From the NCBI RefSeq assembly GCF_010500815.1, contig NZ_JAAAMG010000021.1, forward strand, positions 1 through 64,000: a DNA stretch of 64,000 nucleotides, read 5' to 3'. Position numbers and translations under genes: made by a program. Every line of letters begins with the position of its first letter. The stretch's first letter is position 1. The DNA comes from Jiella pacifica (lineage in GTDB: Bacteria > Pseudomonadota > Alphaproteobacteria > Rhizobiales > Rhizobiaceae). The notes under the pieces were generated by a model, which was given only the letters and a program-made list of their open reading frames with translations, was not told where the DNA came from and searched no databases. This document shows positions 27,299-37,416 of the stretch, piece after piece.

Positions 27299-28564
27299 TC
27301 AGGAATATGATGATTCCAGATTCTTCGGCGCGGCGAGCGGAATTTCTGTCGCAATCGGGAAGCGGGCGGTGAAGGTCGAGCCCTGACCTACGACGGAATC
27401 GACGATCAGCCGGCTCTTGTGGCGCAGCAGGATGTTCCGGACGATTGACAGGCCGAGACCGGTGCCGCGCTTGGAGCGCGACGCGCCGGCATCGACCCGG
27501 TAGAAGCGCTCCGTCAGCCGCGGCACGTGCTCGGCCGGAATCCCGGGTCCGAAGTCGCGCACCGAGGCATCGATGACCTGTTCGCCGCGCTCGCTCGTCC
27601 GCTGGATCGAAATTTCCACGCGACCGCCGTCGCCGGCGTATTTGCAGGCGTTCTCGACCAGATTGGCGAAGACCTGGATGAGTTCGTCCTCGTCGCCGAC
27701 GACCGGCATCGGTTCTCCGGGCTGGGTGAATTCGAGCGTCAGGCCGAGATCGTCGGCGAGCGGCTGCATCTGCGCGCGCACCTTGCCGAGCGCCGCTGCG
27801 AGGTCGACCCGCGATTGCGGCGCGACGTGGCGGCGCATCTCGATCCGGGAGAGGGAGAGGAGGTCGTCGATGAGGCGGGACATCCGGCTCGCCTGTTCGC
27901 GCATGATCTTGAGGAACTGCTCGCGCGCCTCTCGATCGTCCCGTGCCGGCCCCTGCAGCGTCTCGATGAAGCCGGACAGCGATGCCAGCGGCGTGCGCAA
28001 CTCGTGGGAGGCGTTGGCGACGAAGTCGGTGCGCATGCGTTCGACCCGCCGCTCGGCAGTGCGGTCGTGAAAGAGCACCGCGAAGAAGCTCGGCCGCATG
28101 CCCTGATAGGCCGGGATGGGGAGAATCTCGACGAGCCAGTGACGCTCGATCGGGCGGCGCTCGTCCAGCGTGGCACTCCTGGCGACGGAATCGGCGATCG
28201 CTGCCTCGATCGAGGCGAGGAGCTCGGGCGAGCGAAACCGCAGCGACAGGGGATCGGCGAGCGCCATGTTGCCGAAGGCGACGGCCGAGACCGGGTTGCG
28301 ATAGCGGATCAACAGCTCGCGATCGACGATCAGCGCCGGCTCCTGCAGCGCCTCGAGCACGGCCTTCATGCCGCGATCGGGCCAGATTTCCTCGTTGGCC
28401 CGGATGTCCGGATTGGACTTCTTCGAACGCTCGCGCGCCGGCCAGTGAATGGTCAGGAGAAGCACCAGGAAGACGCCGGCCGAAGCGAAGGCGGCTTGCG
28501 GGTGGAGCGCCGCCAGCGCCAGGAGGGCGAGTGCCGCGATGAGCGTGAGACGTTTGCTGCGCAT
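27299..28564 (-). CDS. phoR: Phosphate regulon sensor kinase PhoR
   Basis: 421 residues. Two adjacent hydrophobic segments lie in the first 45 residues, followed by a PAS-like region (EALQEPALIVDRELLIRYRN). Next come a HisKA domain with the phospho-His in NASHELRTPLASLSG and a HATPase domain with N box NLVENACKYAGDG, G1 DFGPGIPAEH and G2 GTGLGLSIV. Short N-terminal anchors without a large sensor domain are normal for PhoR, which reads phosphate status through Pst/PhoU. It is first in the phoR-pst-phoU-phoB order, as is usual in rhizobia and brucellae. Confidence 0.95.
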   Translation of the reverse strand: MRSKRLTLIAALALLALAALHPQAAFASAGVFLVLLLTIHWPARERSKKSNPDIRANEEIWPDRGMKAVLEALQEPALIVDRELLIRYRNPVSAVAFGNMALADPLSLRFRSPELLASIEAAIADSVARSATLDERRPIERHWLVEILPIPAYQGMRPSFFAVLFHDRTAERRVERMRTDFVANASHELRTPLASLSGFIETLQGPARDDREAREQFLKIMREQASRMSRLIDDLLSLSRIEMRRHVAPQSRVDLAAALGKVRAQMQPLADDLGLTLEFTQPGEPMPVVGDEDELIQVFANLVENACKYAGDGGRVEISIQRTSERGEQVIDASVRDFGPGIPAEHVPRLTERFYRVDAGASRSKRGTGLGLSIVRNILLRHKSRLIVDSVVGQGSTFTARFPIATEIPLAAPKNLESSYS

Positions 28565-28721
28565 GGCCTCGTCATGGATCGTTCGGTTCGAAGGGCGGAT
28601 CGCCCCGCTGCGGCGCGTCGCCTCCCCGTCCTACGAATCGGGCGGCCTGCCCGGCTCTTCGATAGCATGCGATTGTGAAAATCGAGATTGCCTCTCCGCC
28701 CGCCCGCCCTGCGGCTGGGGC

Positions 28722-29840
28722 TCAGGAAGAGGGGCGGAGCCTCAGCCCGTAGAAGAGAAGGTCCCCGCCACCGCTTCCGACCGAAGGATCGATGGCGATC
28801 TGCCCGCCCGTCACGGCTTCCGGCGGGAACTGCAGGTTGAACAGGAAATTCTCCTCCGGAAGGGCGGTGGTGAAGCGCTGGCGACCGCAGACCGTCTCGC
28901 CGCCGAACAGGCAGCGCAGCGTGAATTCGCGCGGTTTGCCGTCGGGCGAGCCGACGATGATCTCCGCCTGGGCCTTCTGGCCGGCAAAGCGGCGTGCCGC
29001 CTCGCCGGAAATCGGCAGTTCGATTTCTTGGACCGCCGCATCCGCCGCATCCGCCGTCCCGTCCGACACACCGCCGTCGGATGACTGCACGAGCTTCACG
29101 ACCGTCCTGCCACCTTCGCTCGCGACCGTCTCGATCGCCTCGTCGCTGGCGGCGAACTCGGCGAGCACCTGCGGAGAGTAGAGGTCGAGCCACTCCGTCG
29201 CCGCCGACGTTTCGCCCGTCACGTCGGCATTCTCCCGGATGGCGTCGGCGACCGTCAGGGTCTCGTCGCCGGCATTCGCCCCGGCAGTCTCGCTCGGGCC
29301 GCTCGAAGAAAAGAAGGGGAGGGCGATCCAGATCGCTACGCCGACGAGAAACAGGAGCAGAAGCACGATGAGCGGGCCGATCAGCCTGCTTCCGGTCCGC
29401 CGATCGGCGTCGGGCGCACCGGTCTCCTCGTCATCCGCCTCGGCGGCGGCGATCCGCTCGTCGCGGTCGAGCGCCATCGTTTCGTCAGGCCCAGCGCCCG
29501 GGATGAAGCTGCCGGATGCCCCCTTCGTCGTTTCCGTGGCGCGGCTCTCGCCCTCGCTGCGATCACCGGCCGCGTCGGCCGCCTCCAGCCGGTCGTCGTC
29601 TTCCGGCCCGACCTCGGAGGGATCATCGGTCGTGCCGAGATATTCGTCCTCGATGGTCTCGATGGCACCGATCAGGTCGCGGCGATGGCGATCCCGGGCC
29701 TCGTCGGACATTCCGTTGGAGGTTTCGAGCCGCAACAGCGCCCGTTCGGCGGCCTCATAGATCTCGAGGCGAAAGTTCGGATCGGCGCGATCGCCTTGCT
29801 CCAAGGCGCGCCGCAGACTGGTTTCGATCGCGCTTGTCAA
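28722..29840 (-). CDS. Single-TM envelope protein of unknown function
   Basis: A 372-residue protein starting at TTG 29840 (AAGGGA about ten bases upstream); the next ATG is at codon 44. The order is a helical N-terminal region of about 70 residues with EIYEAAERALLRLE, an acidic low-complexity linker, one TM helix around 152-176 (LIGPLIVLLLLFLVGVAIWI), and a C-terminal extracytoplasmic domain. That domain has two Cys (RCLFGGETVCGRQRF) that probably form a disulfide, and it ends in a beta-rich block. I do not recognise the family. It is transcribed in the same direction as phoR, 157 bases upstream of it, and diverges from the GH15 operon. Confidence 0.75.
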   Translation of the reverse strand: MTSAIETSLRRALEQGDRADPNFRLEIYEAAERALLRLETSNGMSDEARDRHRRDLIGAIETIEDEYLGTTDDPSEVGPEDDDRLEAADAAGDRSEGESRATETTKGASGSFIPGAGPDETMALDRDERIAAAEADDEETGAPDADRRTGSRLIGPLIVLLLLFLVGVAIWIALPFFSSSGPSETAGANAGDETLTVADAIRENADVTGETSAATEWLDLYSPQVLAEFAASDEAIETVASEGGRTVVKLVQSSDGGVSDGTADAADAAVQEIELPISGEAARRFAGQKAQAEIIVGSPDGKPREFTLRCLFGGETVCGRQRFTTALPEENFLFNLQFPPEAVTGGQIAIDPSVGSGGGDLLFYGLRLRPSS

Positions 29841-30043
29841 AAATCGTCAGTCCCTTGCTCGCGAGCCGCCGCTTCGAGGCTCGCCACGACCACGCAGCAA
29901 CGCCTTGATATGTATCAGCCTGCAGAGCGGTTGCAAATTCTCGTGAAGGGCTGCTCACCGCACTGCGTCAAAAACGCAGGGGTTTACCCTCACGCGGCCG
30001 GGCCGATCTATCCTCGGGTGACGCAACTTTCCCCCGGAAGACG

Positions 30044-31912
30044 ATGGCCGACGATCCCACACCCGACGTTCCCAACCGTATCGCGGCGCATGGCGTGATC
30101 GGCGACATGAACACCGTCGCCCTCGTCGCCGAAGACGGGACGATCGACTTCTTGTCCCATCCGCGCATCGATTCTCCGACGCTGTTCGCCGCCCTTCTCG
30201 ATCCGGCAAAGGGAGGGCGTTTCGCCTTCCACGTCGAGGACGGTACGATCACCTACCGTCAGATCTATCTTCCCGACACCAATATCCTGATCAGCCGCTT
30301 TCTCGGCGACGAAGGCATCGGCGAGGTCTGCGACTACATGCCGATCGACGGCTCCGGCCGCATCGTCAGGCGGGCCAAGGCGATCGTCGGACCGAAGACC
30401 TTCCGGCTCGAAGTCTCGGCCCGGCCCGACTACGCCCGCGCCACGCCAACGCTCACGCCGGTCGAGGGAGGCGTGGCGATCGCCTGGACGGGAACCGACG
30501 GGAAAGCGTGGCAGGTGACGCTCTACGCGTCGTTTCCCCTCGATATCAGCGGCTCCGACATCAACACGACGGTCGATCTCAAGGAAGGCGAGGACTGCTG
30601 GGTGGTCCTCTGCCCCGGGCGCCCGGAGCAGCCGCCGGTCTCCAACCGCTATGTCCGCCGGTCATTTTCCCATACCCGCGACTTCTGGCACAAATGGGTC
30701 AACCGCGGCAGCTACCCGACCTTCTGGCGCGAGCTCGTCGTGCGCTCGGCCTTGACGCTGAAACTTCTCACCTCGTCCGAATACGGCTCGATCGCGGCGG
30801 CTGCGACCTTTGGGCTGCCGGAGGTTCTTGGCGGGGAGCGCAATTGGGACTACCGCTATTGCTGGGTCCGCGATTCCGCCTTCACGCTCTATTCCCTGTC
30901 GCGGCTCGGCTATTACGACGAGGCAGAGGCCTTCATCCACTTTCTGATGGAGCGGGCCGTCGAAACCGGCGAATCGGGCATGCAGATCATGTACCGGATG
31001 GACGGCGGCGAGGAGATGCCCGAGTCCAATCTCGATCAGCTGGCAGGCTACGACGGATCGCGTCCCGTGCGGATCGGCAACGCCGCCTATCAGCAGCGCC
31101 AGATGGACATCTACGGCGAGTTTCTCGACGCGCTCTACATCTCGACCAAGGCGCGCGGCAAACCGGCCTATGCCGTTTGGGCGAAGATCTCCCGCGTCGT
31201 CGACTGGCTGGCACGCAACTGGCACCTGCCGGATCGCGGCATCTGGGAAAGCCGGGGCGAGCCGAAGGAATATCTCTCTTCGCGGCTGATGTGCTGGGTG
31301 GCGCTGGACCGGGCGCTGAGGATCGCCGACATCCACTCGCTGCCGGCGGACGTCCTCTGCTGGCGCGACGAGCGCGACAAGATCCAGAAGACCATCATCG
31401 AGGAATTCTGGAACCCGGACGTCGGGGCTTTCACCCAGTTCAAGGGCTCTTCGACCCTCGATGCCGTGGTGCTTCTCATGCCCCTGGTCAAGTTCATCAA
31501 TCCGCGCGATCCGATGTGGACCTCGACTTTGAAGGCCGTCCGCCGGCACCTCGTGCGCGACTGCCTCGTCAAGCGCTACATCAACACCGAGGAGAACGAC
31601 GACGGGCTGGGCGGCGAGGAGGGCGCCTTCACCATCTGCTCCTTCTGGTACGTCGAATCCCTGGCGCGCACGGGCTACGTCGCCGAAGCCCGTCTTCTGT
31701 TCGAAAAGCTCCACACCTATGCTAACCATCTCGGCCTGTTCTCCGAGGAGCTGTCGGAAACCGGCGACCATCTCGGCAATTTCCCCCAGGCGCTCACCCA
31801 TCTTTCGCTGATCTCCGCAGCCATCTGGCTCGATCGATCGTTGAACGGAAACAAGGCCGATCCCGGCTATTTCGAGTTCAAGATGATGGAGGATCCCGAT
31901 GGCATCTTTTGA
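30044..31912 (+). CDS. Glycoside hydrolase family 15 protein (glucoamylase/trehalase-like)
   Basis: 622 residues, the size of bacterial GH15 enzymes without a signal peptide, so probably cytoplasmic. An N-terminal beta-sandwich domain (GDMNTVALVAEDGTIDFL onward) precedes the (alpha/alpha)6 barrel. Barrel motifs are NWDYRYCWVRDSAFTLY (substrate-binding Arg-Asp), GIWESRGEPKEYLSSRLMCW with the general acid Glu, and GGEEGAFTICSFWYVE with the second catalytic Glu. GH15 members split alpha-glucosides such as trehalose or malto-oligosaccharides, releasing glucose. The start ATG has GGAAG upstream. Its last 14 bases overlap the next gene, a glucose-dehydrogenase-like SDR, which supports a glucose-releasing role. 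Confidence 0.92.
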   Translation: MADDPTPDVPNRIAAHGVIGDMNTVALVAEDGTIDFLSHPRIDSPTLFAALLDPAKGGRFAFHVEDGTITYRQIYLPDTNILISRFLGDEGIGEVCDYMPIDGSGRIVRRAKAIVGPKTFRLEVSARPDYARATPTLTPVEGGVAIAWTGTDGKAWQVTLYASFPLDISGSDINTTVDLKEGEDCWVVLCPGRPEQPPVSNRYVRRSFSHTRDFWHKWVNRGSYPTFWRELVVRSALTLKLLTSSEYGSIAAAATFGLPEVLGGERNWDYRYCWVRDSAFTLYSLSRLGYYDEAEAFIHFLMERAVETGESGMQIMYRMDGGEEMPESNLDQLAGYDGSRPVRIGNAAYQQRQMDIYGEFLDALYISTKARGKPAYAVWAKISRVVDWLARNWHLPDRGIWESRGEPKEYLSSRLMCWVALDRALRIADIHSLPADVLCWRDERDKIQKTIIEEFWNPDVGAFTQFKGSSTLDAVVLLMPLVKFINPRDPMWTSTLKAVRRHLVRDCLVKRYINTEENDDGLGGEEGAFTICSFWYVESLARTGYVAEARLLFEKLHTYANHLGLFSEELSETGDHLGNFPQALTHLSLISAAIWLDRSLNGNKADPGYFEFKMMEDPDGIF

Positions 31913-32708
31913 CCCGGCCCGTCTCGACGGACAGGCAGCGCTCGTCACCGGCGCTTCGTCCGGCATCGGCCGCGCATCGGCGATCGCTCTCGCCGCTGCC
32001 GGCGCGAGTGTCGCCGTCAACTATCGCGGCAGCCCCGATCAGGCCGACGCGGTCGTCGCCGAAATCGAAAAGGCCGGCGGCCGAGCGGTCGCGGTCCAGG
32101 CCGACGTTTCGAAGGAGGACGCGGTGATGGCGATGTTCGAGGCGGCCGAAGACAGACTCGGACCGCTCGACATCGTTGTGTCCAATGCCGGCATCCAGAA
32201 GGACGCCAAGATCGCCGAGATGACCCTCGACGACTGGAACGCGGTGATTTCGGTCAACCTCACCGGCGCCTTTCTCGTCGGCCGCGAGGCGATCCGCCGG
32301 TTTCGCGCCAAGGGGCGCCGGCCCGACGTCAGCCGGGCGCTCGGCAAGCTGGTGTTCGATTCGTCCGTCCATCAGCTCGTCCCCTGGGCGTTCCACGTGA
32401 ACTACGCGGCATCCAAGGGCGGCATCCATCTGTTGATGCGCTCGCTCGCCCAGGAAGTCGCCGAGGAAGGCATCCGGGTGAACGCCGTCGCACCCGGTGC
32501 GATCGCGACCGCCATCAACGCCGAGGAACGCCAGGACAATTCCACGGGCATCGAGAAGCTGATCCCCTATGGGCGGATCGGCGACCCGGACGACATCGGC
32601 CGCATCGTCGCCTGGCTGGCCTCGGACGCGGCGGACTACATCGTCGGCCAGACGATCTTCGCCGACGGCGGCATGTCGCTCTATCCAGGTTTCCGGGGCA
32701 ACGGCTGA
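31899..32708 (+). CDS. SDR oxidoreductase, glucose 1-dehydrogenase-like
   Basis: 269 residues, classical SDR: nucleotide loop TGASSGIG, NAG (VSNAGIQKDA) and catalytic Tyr-Lys in NYAASKGG. The sequence DSSVHQLVPWAFHVNYAASKGG closely parallels the active-site region of Bacillus glucose 1-dehydrogenases, in which SVH and PWP precede HYAASKGG. It would oxidise glucose to gluconolactone with NAD(P). It is translationally coupled to the GH15 enzyme by a 14-base overlap, consistent with sequential use of released glucose. The substrate is inferred from that local resemblance and context. Confidence 0.88.
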   Translation: MASFDPARLDGQAALVTGASSGIGRASAIALAAAGASVAVNYRGSPDQADAVVAEIEKAGGRAVAVQADVSKEDAVMAMFEAAEDRLGPLDIVVSNAGIQKDAKIAEMTLDDWNAVISVNLTGAFLVGREAIRRFRAKGRRPDVSRALGKLVFDSSVHQLVPWAFHVNYAASKGGIHLLMRSLAQEVAEEGIRVNAVAPGAIATAINAEERQDNSTGIEKLIPYGRIGDPDDIGRIVAWLASDAADYIVGQTIFADGGMSLYPGFRGNG

Positions 32709-32852
32709 GCCGGAGCGCCCTGCGCGGCCGCACATTCGGCATACGGTCCGACCTCGGCGCCGGCGAGGTGGCGCGTGCGCCAGGTCGGCCCCGTGCGACT
32801 TTCGGGCAGACCTGCTAAAGGCGTTTCGACAGGCTGAAGAAGGAGCATCACC

Positions 32853-33650
32853 ATGGCACTCGACGGGCGCGTCGCCATCGTCACCGGAGGCGCGAAGGGG
32901 ATAGGCTACGCCGTCGCCCGACGGTTTCTGCACGACGGTGCGAAGGTCGTGATCGCCGACACGGACGAGAAGGCCGGCAATCTCGCGGCCGAGGAACTGG
33001 GTGATCTCGGCGACGTCATCGCGGTCGGCTGCAACGTCGCAGAGCGGCTCGACGTCCACAATCTCCTCGCCGCTGCTCTCGATCGCTTCGGCGACGTCGA
33101 CATCCTCGTGAACAATGCGGGCATCGTCCACAAGGCCGATTTCCTCGAACTCGACGAGGCCGACTTCTCGCGCGTTCTCGACGTCAACCTGAAGGGTGCG
33201 TTCCTCTGCGGCCAGGCGGTGGCAAGACACCTGGTCGAGAAGGTGAAGGACGGCGGCCCGGCCGGCGCCATCGTCAACGTGTCGTCGGTCAACGCGGTCT
33301 TCGCGCTGGCCGATCAGGTCGCCTATTCCGTCTCGAAGGGCGGCATCAACCAGCTGACCAAGGTCATGGCCCTGTCGCTCGCGCCGCACGGCATCCGGGT
33401 CAACGCAGTCGGCCCGGGGTCGATCATGACCGATCTCCTCAAGGGGGTCGTCTCCGACGAAGCGGCGATCCGCACGGTTCTGTCCCGCACGCCCCTCGGC
33501 CGGATCGGCGAGCCGCGGGAGATCGCCGCGATCGCCAGCTTCCTCGCCTCCGACGAGGCGAGCTACATCACCGGACAGACGATCTATGCCGACGGGGGCC
33601 GGATGCCGCTCAACTACACCGTCAAGGTCGGCCCCCGCGACGAGGAATGA
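32853..33650 (+). CDS. SDR family oxidoreductase
   Basis: A 265-residue classical SDR: TGGAKGIG at the cofactor loop, NNAGIV, catalytic Ser in NVSSVNA and YSVSKGG, and the C-terminal GQTIYADGG signature. An Asp (IADTDE) at the end of the second beta strand predicts NAD rather than NADP. It follows the first SDR by 144 bases on the same strand and may belong to the same sugar-oxidation operon. The substrate is unknown; annotation transfer within this family is unreliable beyond oxidoreductase. Confidence 0.88.
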   Translation: MALDGRVAIVTGGAKGIGYAVARRFLHDGAKVVIADTDEKAGNLAAEELGDLGDVIAVGCNVAERLDVHNLLAAALDRFGDVDILVNNAGIVHKADFLELDEADFSRVLDVNLKGAFLCGQAVARHLVEKVKDGGPAGAIVNVSSVNAVFALADQVAYSVSKGGINQLTKVMALSLAPHGIRVNAVGPGSIMTDLLKGVVSDEAAIRTVLSRTPLGRIGEPREIAAIASFLASDEASYITGQTIYADGGRMPLNYTVKVGPRDEE

Positions 33651-33807
33651 GGCTGCGGCCGGCGCGCGGAGGCGAGGGGCCGGTACCCTTGCCATTGGGA
33701 CGGCGGCAGACACGATCGGTGCAAACGTTCGGGCTACTTAGGGAGTTTGTTAAGGGAATCATGCGACGAGCCGGTGGCAAACGAGCCGAGATCGAGCAAG
33801 TTTCCCG

Positions 33808-35409
33808 ATGGTTCATCATCGCCAACCCGCGCGCCTGAAGCGGAGCTTCCGGTCGATCGTGATCGTCGTCGGCCTGATGATCTTGATCCAGGCGGGAACG
33901 GCTTGGGCGTATCTCGACATTCAACGCTTGGTCAGCTGGATCTTCGCCCTGCAGGCCGCCCTCGGTACCGTCGTCTTCTTCGGGCTCTTCGCGATGCGGC
34001 GGACATTCCTGTCGATCCTCGCCGAGGAGGATCGGATCAACCGAGACCGAGCGCGGACATACCGCCATGACAGCGTCACGGGCGCGCTCAACCGCGCCGC
34101 CTTCATTGATCTCTGCGAGACGGCACTGCGCACACGCAAGCCCGGCTGCGGCTACTTCCTCCACATCGATCTCGACTATCTGAAGCGCATCAACGACAGC
34201 CTGGGCCACGCCAAGGGCGATGCGGCACTCCGGCACGCGGCGGAGATCGCCAGAGGGCTGGCGCCGGATTCGGCCTTCGGACGGCTGGGGGGAGACGAGT
34301 TCGCGCTGTTGGTCATGAACCGGCCGCACGGCGAGGCGATGGCGTTTGCCGAGAGATATCTCGCGCAACTGGCGATGACGTTCTGGCACGAGAGCCAGCC
34401 GATGAGCCTTTCCGCCTCGATCGGCCTCGCCCGGATCGAGCCGGATGTCGTCGGCTTCGACGAACTCGTCCATCGCGCCGATCTCGCGCTCTACGAGAGC
34501 AAGCGCAACGGCCGCGGTCAGGCGACGATGTTCGAAGACGAAATGCTGCGCGAACTCCGTCATACCAGGAGGGTCGAGCGGGATCTGCGGGCGGCGATTC
34601 TGCTGGGCGAACTGGAACTCGTCTATCAGCCGCTCGCCACGGCCAACGGCAGCATCGTCGCCTGCGAGGCGCTGGTGCGTTGGCGCCATTCGCTGCGGGG
34701 GGTGATCCCGCCGGCGGAGTTCATTCCCGTCGCCGAACGCACGATCCTGATCGACCACCTCGGCGAATTCGTGCTCCGGCGGGCCTGCTTGGACATGCAG
34801 GCTTTTCCGGAACTCATGTTCGGCGTGAATTTTTCGGCCAACCAGTTCAAGCGCGACGGTGTCGTCTCGATGGTCGAGGCCGTGCTCGCCGAGACCGGCA
34901 CGTCGCCATCGAGGCTGGTTCTGGAGATCACCGAAAGCATGGCGATGAGCGACGACGAGGACGTCCGCAGGCGGCTCACGGCGCTGCGCGGGCGCGGCGT
35001 CAGGATCGCACTGGACGACTTCGGTGCGGGCTTCACCGGCTTTGCCTATCTCCAGTCCTTCCCGGTCGACGCCATCAAGATCGACCGGAGTTTCGTCTCG
35101 AAGCTCGGCACCAACTCGGCTTCCAACGTGCTCGTGACCGCGTTGGTGAACGTCGCCCATGCGGCCGGCATCCGCGTCGTGGCGGAGGGCGTGGAGACCG
35201 AGGAGCAGCACCGGCTCGCCAAGGCGGCCGGCGCCGACATGTTCCAGGGCTTCCTCCTGGCGCGCCCGATGGGGCTGACGGCGCTGGGTGAGCACCTCCG
35301 CGAGAAGAATGCCGCATCCGCGGCGCAGGGCGGCGTTCAGGCCCGGACGCCGCCTCGGCCTCTGACGTTCCTCGCGCCGGCCACCGAACCGCGTCTCAAG
35401 ATCGGCTGA
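33808..35409 (+). CDS. Membrane GGDEF-EAL protein (cyclic-di-GMP turnover)
   Basis: 533 residues. Two TM helices (about 13-36 and 43-63) anchor the protein without a periplasmic sensor domain of any size. The diguanylate cyclase domain has an intact GGDEF with DLDYLKRINDSLGH; no RxxD inhibitory site is seen before it. The phosphodiesterase domain keeps the catalytic set: EALVRW, the NFSANQF Asn, LEITES, LDDFGAGF, IKIDRSF, EGVETEEQ and the QGF Gln. Both activities are therefore possible and the net direction cannot be told. The gene stands alone, converging with ispA. Confidence 0.93.
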   Translation: MVHHRQPARLKRSFRSIVIVVGLMILIQAGTAWAYLDIQRLVSWIFALQAALGTVVFFGLFAMRRTFLSILAEEDRINRDRARTYRHDSVTGALNRAAFIDLCETALRTRKPGCGYFLHIDLDYLKRINDSLGHAKGDAALRHAAEIARGLAPDSAFGRLGGDEFALLVMNRPHGEAMAFAERYLAQLAMTFWHESQPMSLSASIGLARIEPDVVGFDELVHRADLALYESKRNGRGQATMFEDEMLRELRHTRRVERDLRAAILLGELELVYQPLATANGSIVACEALVRWRHSLRGVIPPAEFIPVAERTILIDHLGEFVLRRACLDMQAFPELMFGVNFSANQFKRDGVVSMVEAVLAETGTSPSRLVLEITESMAMSDDEDVRRRLTALRGRGVRIALDDFGAGFTGFAYLQSFPVDAIKIDRSFVSKLGTNSASNVLVTALVNVAHAAGIRVVAEGVETEEQHRLAKAAGADMFQGFLLARPMGLTALGEHLREKNAASAAQGGVQARTPPRPLTFLAPATEPRLKIG

Positions 35410-35643
35410 GCCGGCAAACGGCCCGGGCGGCGTGGCAACTGCGGGCAGAAGCGCCGAGGCCAGCCGGAAGACGTATCCGAAGGTTCGGGGCTGGAACCGT
35501 GCCGGCCTGCGCAAGCGGGCACCGCCTTCGTCATCGTCAGCAGGTCGGTCGGCCAGAGCGGCCCGCGAGTGGCTCGCGAGCGGGTCGCCGACCGACGGGT
35601 GGGTTCATTCGCCCGGGTGGGACGACAATTGCAGCGCCGTGGC

Positions 35644-36543
35644 TCAGTGCTTGCGGTACGACACGAAGCGGGCGGCCTCGACCAGGATGGCGCCCCGTTC
35701 GCCGAACGGCTCGACCATCTCTTCCGCCCCTTTCACCAAGGCCGCAAGACGATCTTCCAGCGCCCGCTTGCCGTAGATCTGGGCGAGGGTCTGCTTGCCC
35801 TGCTCGCGGTCCTTGCCGATCGTCTTGCCGACGATGGCGGCATCGCCCGTCTCGTCCAAAAGATCGTCGGCGAGCTGGAAGGCGATGCCGACGTTTTCGC
35901 CGTAGCGGCGCATGCGGGTGCGATCTTCCTCGCTCGCCCCGGCGACGAGGGCGCCGGCTTCGCAGGCGTAGGAAATCAAGGCGCCGGTCTTCATCGCCTG
36001 CATGCGGGTGATCTCGATCTCGGAGCGCGGCTTGCCGTTGGCCTGCATGTCGAGGATCTGGCCACCGACCATGCCGGGCGCACCGGCCTTCTTCGACAAA
36101 AGCGTGATCAGCTTGATCCGGGTCTCGGCGGAGATCGCCTCCACCGAGGCGACGAGGCCGAAGGCAAGCGTCAAAAGGGCGTCTCCGGCGAGAATCGCCG
36201 TGGCCTCGTCGAAAGCCTTGTGCACGGTCGGCTTGCCGCGGCGCAGGTCGTCGTCGTCCATGGCCGGCAGATCGTCATGAACCAGCGAATAGGAATGGAT
36301 GCACTCGACGGCGAGAGCCACCTGCATGGCGGCCTTCGGATTGCCGTCGAACAGCTTCACGACCTCGCAGAGGAGAAACGGCCGCAACCTTTTGCCGCCG
36401 TTCAAGACGCCATGCCGCATGGCGTTCAAGAGATGATGCGGCGTGCCTGCGACCAGTTGGTTGGACGAAAGAGTGTCGTCGAGGAAATCCCCTACGGCCG
36501 AGGCGCTGGTCTTGAGTAATGCTTCGAATTCCCCGGTCTTCAT
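35644..36543 (-). CDS. ispA: Polyprenyl (farnesyl/geranylgeranyl) diphosphate synthase
   Basis: 299 residues from ATG 36543 (GAGGA seven bases upstream); the open frame runs on upstream to 38235 without family content. The first Asp-rich motif is DDLPAMDDDDLRRGKPTVH and the second FQLADDLLDETGD; GGKRLRP is the diphosphate-binding segment. The two residues between the Asp pairs of the first motif (DDxxxxD type) mark it as a bacterial short-chain IspA enzyme making farnesyl diphosphate for ubiquinone, undecaprenyl and hopanoid routes. It diverges from mtgA, with a shared 183-base promoter region. Confidence 0.94.
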   Translation of the reverse strand: MKTGEFEALLKTSASAVGDFLDDTLSSNQLVAGTPHHLLNAMRHGVLNGGKRLRPFLLCEVVKLFDGNPKAAMQVALAVECIHSYSLVHDDLPAMDDDDLRRGKPTVHKAFDEATAILAGDALLTLAFGLVASVEAISAETRIKLITLLSKKAGAPGMVGGQILDMQANGKPRSEIEITRMQAMKTGALISYACEAGALVAGASEEDRTRMRRYGENVGIAFQLADDLLDETGDAAIVGKTIGKDREQGKQTLAQIYGKRALEDRLAALVKGAEEMVEPFGERGAILVEAARFVSYRKH

Positions 36544-36726
36544 CGAACTGTCCTCTTTCGCTCTGGCTATCTTAATATCATTGTGGGAGATTTTTCGCTG
36601 GCCATCTGAGAGCCATTGCGCCGGCTTTATACCGCCGATAAGTAAAGGTTGCCCTTTCGGCGCGTCAGCCCTTTCGCGCTTGTCCCTGCCGACCCGCCCC
36701 CATTTGATCGTGCCGATGATCCCGAG

Positions 36727-37416
36727 ATGTTCAAAACGACGAAGCGCATAGCCGCCTGGGTGACGATCGTGCTTGTCGTCCTGGCGGCGATCCCGCTGGT
36801 CCTGACGCCGATCTACGCGATTCGCGGCGTTCATCCGGTCTCGACGCTGATGCTGTGGGACGAGGTCACCGTCCGCCCGGTCCTCAGGGACTGGGTGTCG
36901 ATCGACGACGTCGCGCCGGTTCTCCTGCACTCGGTGATCATGTCCGAGGACGGGCAGTTCTGCCGCCATCGCGGGGTCGACTGGGGCGAGATGCTGGCGG
37001 TGGTCGACCAGGCGCTCGACGGCGAGGAGACCCGCGGCGCCTCGACGATCACCATGCAGACGGTCAAGAACCTCTTCCTGTGGAACGACCGCTCCTTCGT
37101 CCGCAAGGCGATGGAACTGCCGCTGGCGATCTATTTCGACTTCGTCCTGTCGAAGCGGCGGATCCTGGAGATCTACGTCAACATCGCCGAGTGGGACACG
37201 GGCGTCTACGGTATCGAGGCGGCGAGCCAGCACTATTTCGGCAAGCCGGCCTCGCAGCTGACGGCCCGCGAGGCGGCGCTGATCACCGTGTCGCTGCCGG
37301 CGCCGGACGCCCGCAACCCCGCCAATCCGAGCCGGACCATGCGCCGGCTGGCGCAGCGGGTGGAACGTCTGGCCAAGGCCTCGGGGGCCTATGTCGGTTG
37401 CCTCGACGCGGGTTGA
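36727..37416 (+). CDS. mtgA: Monofunctional peptidoglycan glycosyltransferase MtgA
   Basis: 229 residues from ATG 36727. One N-terminal TM helix (about 9-30) is followed by a GT51 domain with the catalytic Glu in [14 protein letters not shown], the motif [42 protein letters not shown] and [15 protein letters not shown]. There is no transpeptidase domain, hence monofunctional. It polymerises lipid II outside the inner membrane. The ribosome site is weak at this ATG; an upstream TTG at 36649 would add residues with no family support. Confidence 0.94.
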   Translation: MFKTTKRIAAWVTIVLVVLAAIPLVLTPIYAIRGVHPVSTLMLWDEVTVRPVLRDWVSIDDVAPVLLHSVIMSEDGQFCRHRGVDWGEMLAVVDQALDGEETRGASTITMQTVKNLFLWNDRSFVRKAMELPLAIYFDFVLSKRRILEIYVNIAEWDTGVYGIEAASQHYFGKPASQLTAREAALITVSLPAPDARNPANPSRTMRRLAQRVERLAKASGAYVGCLDAG

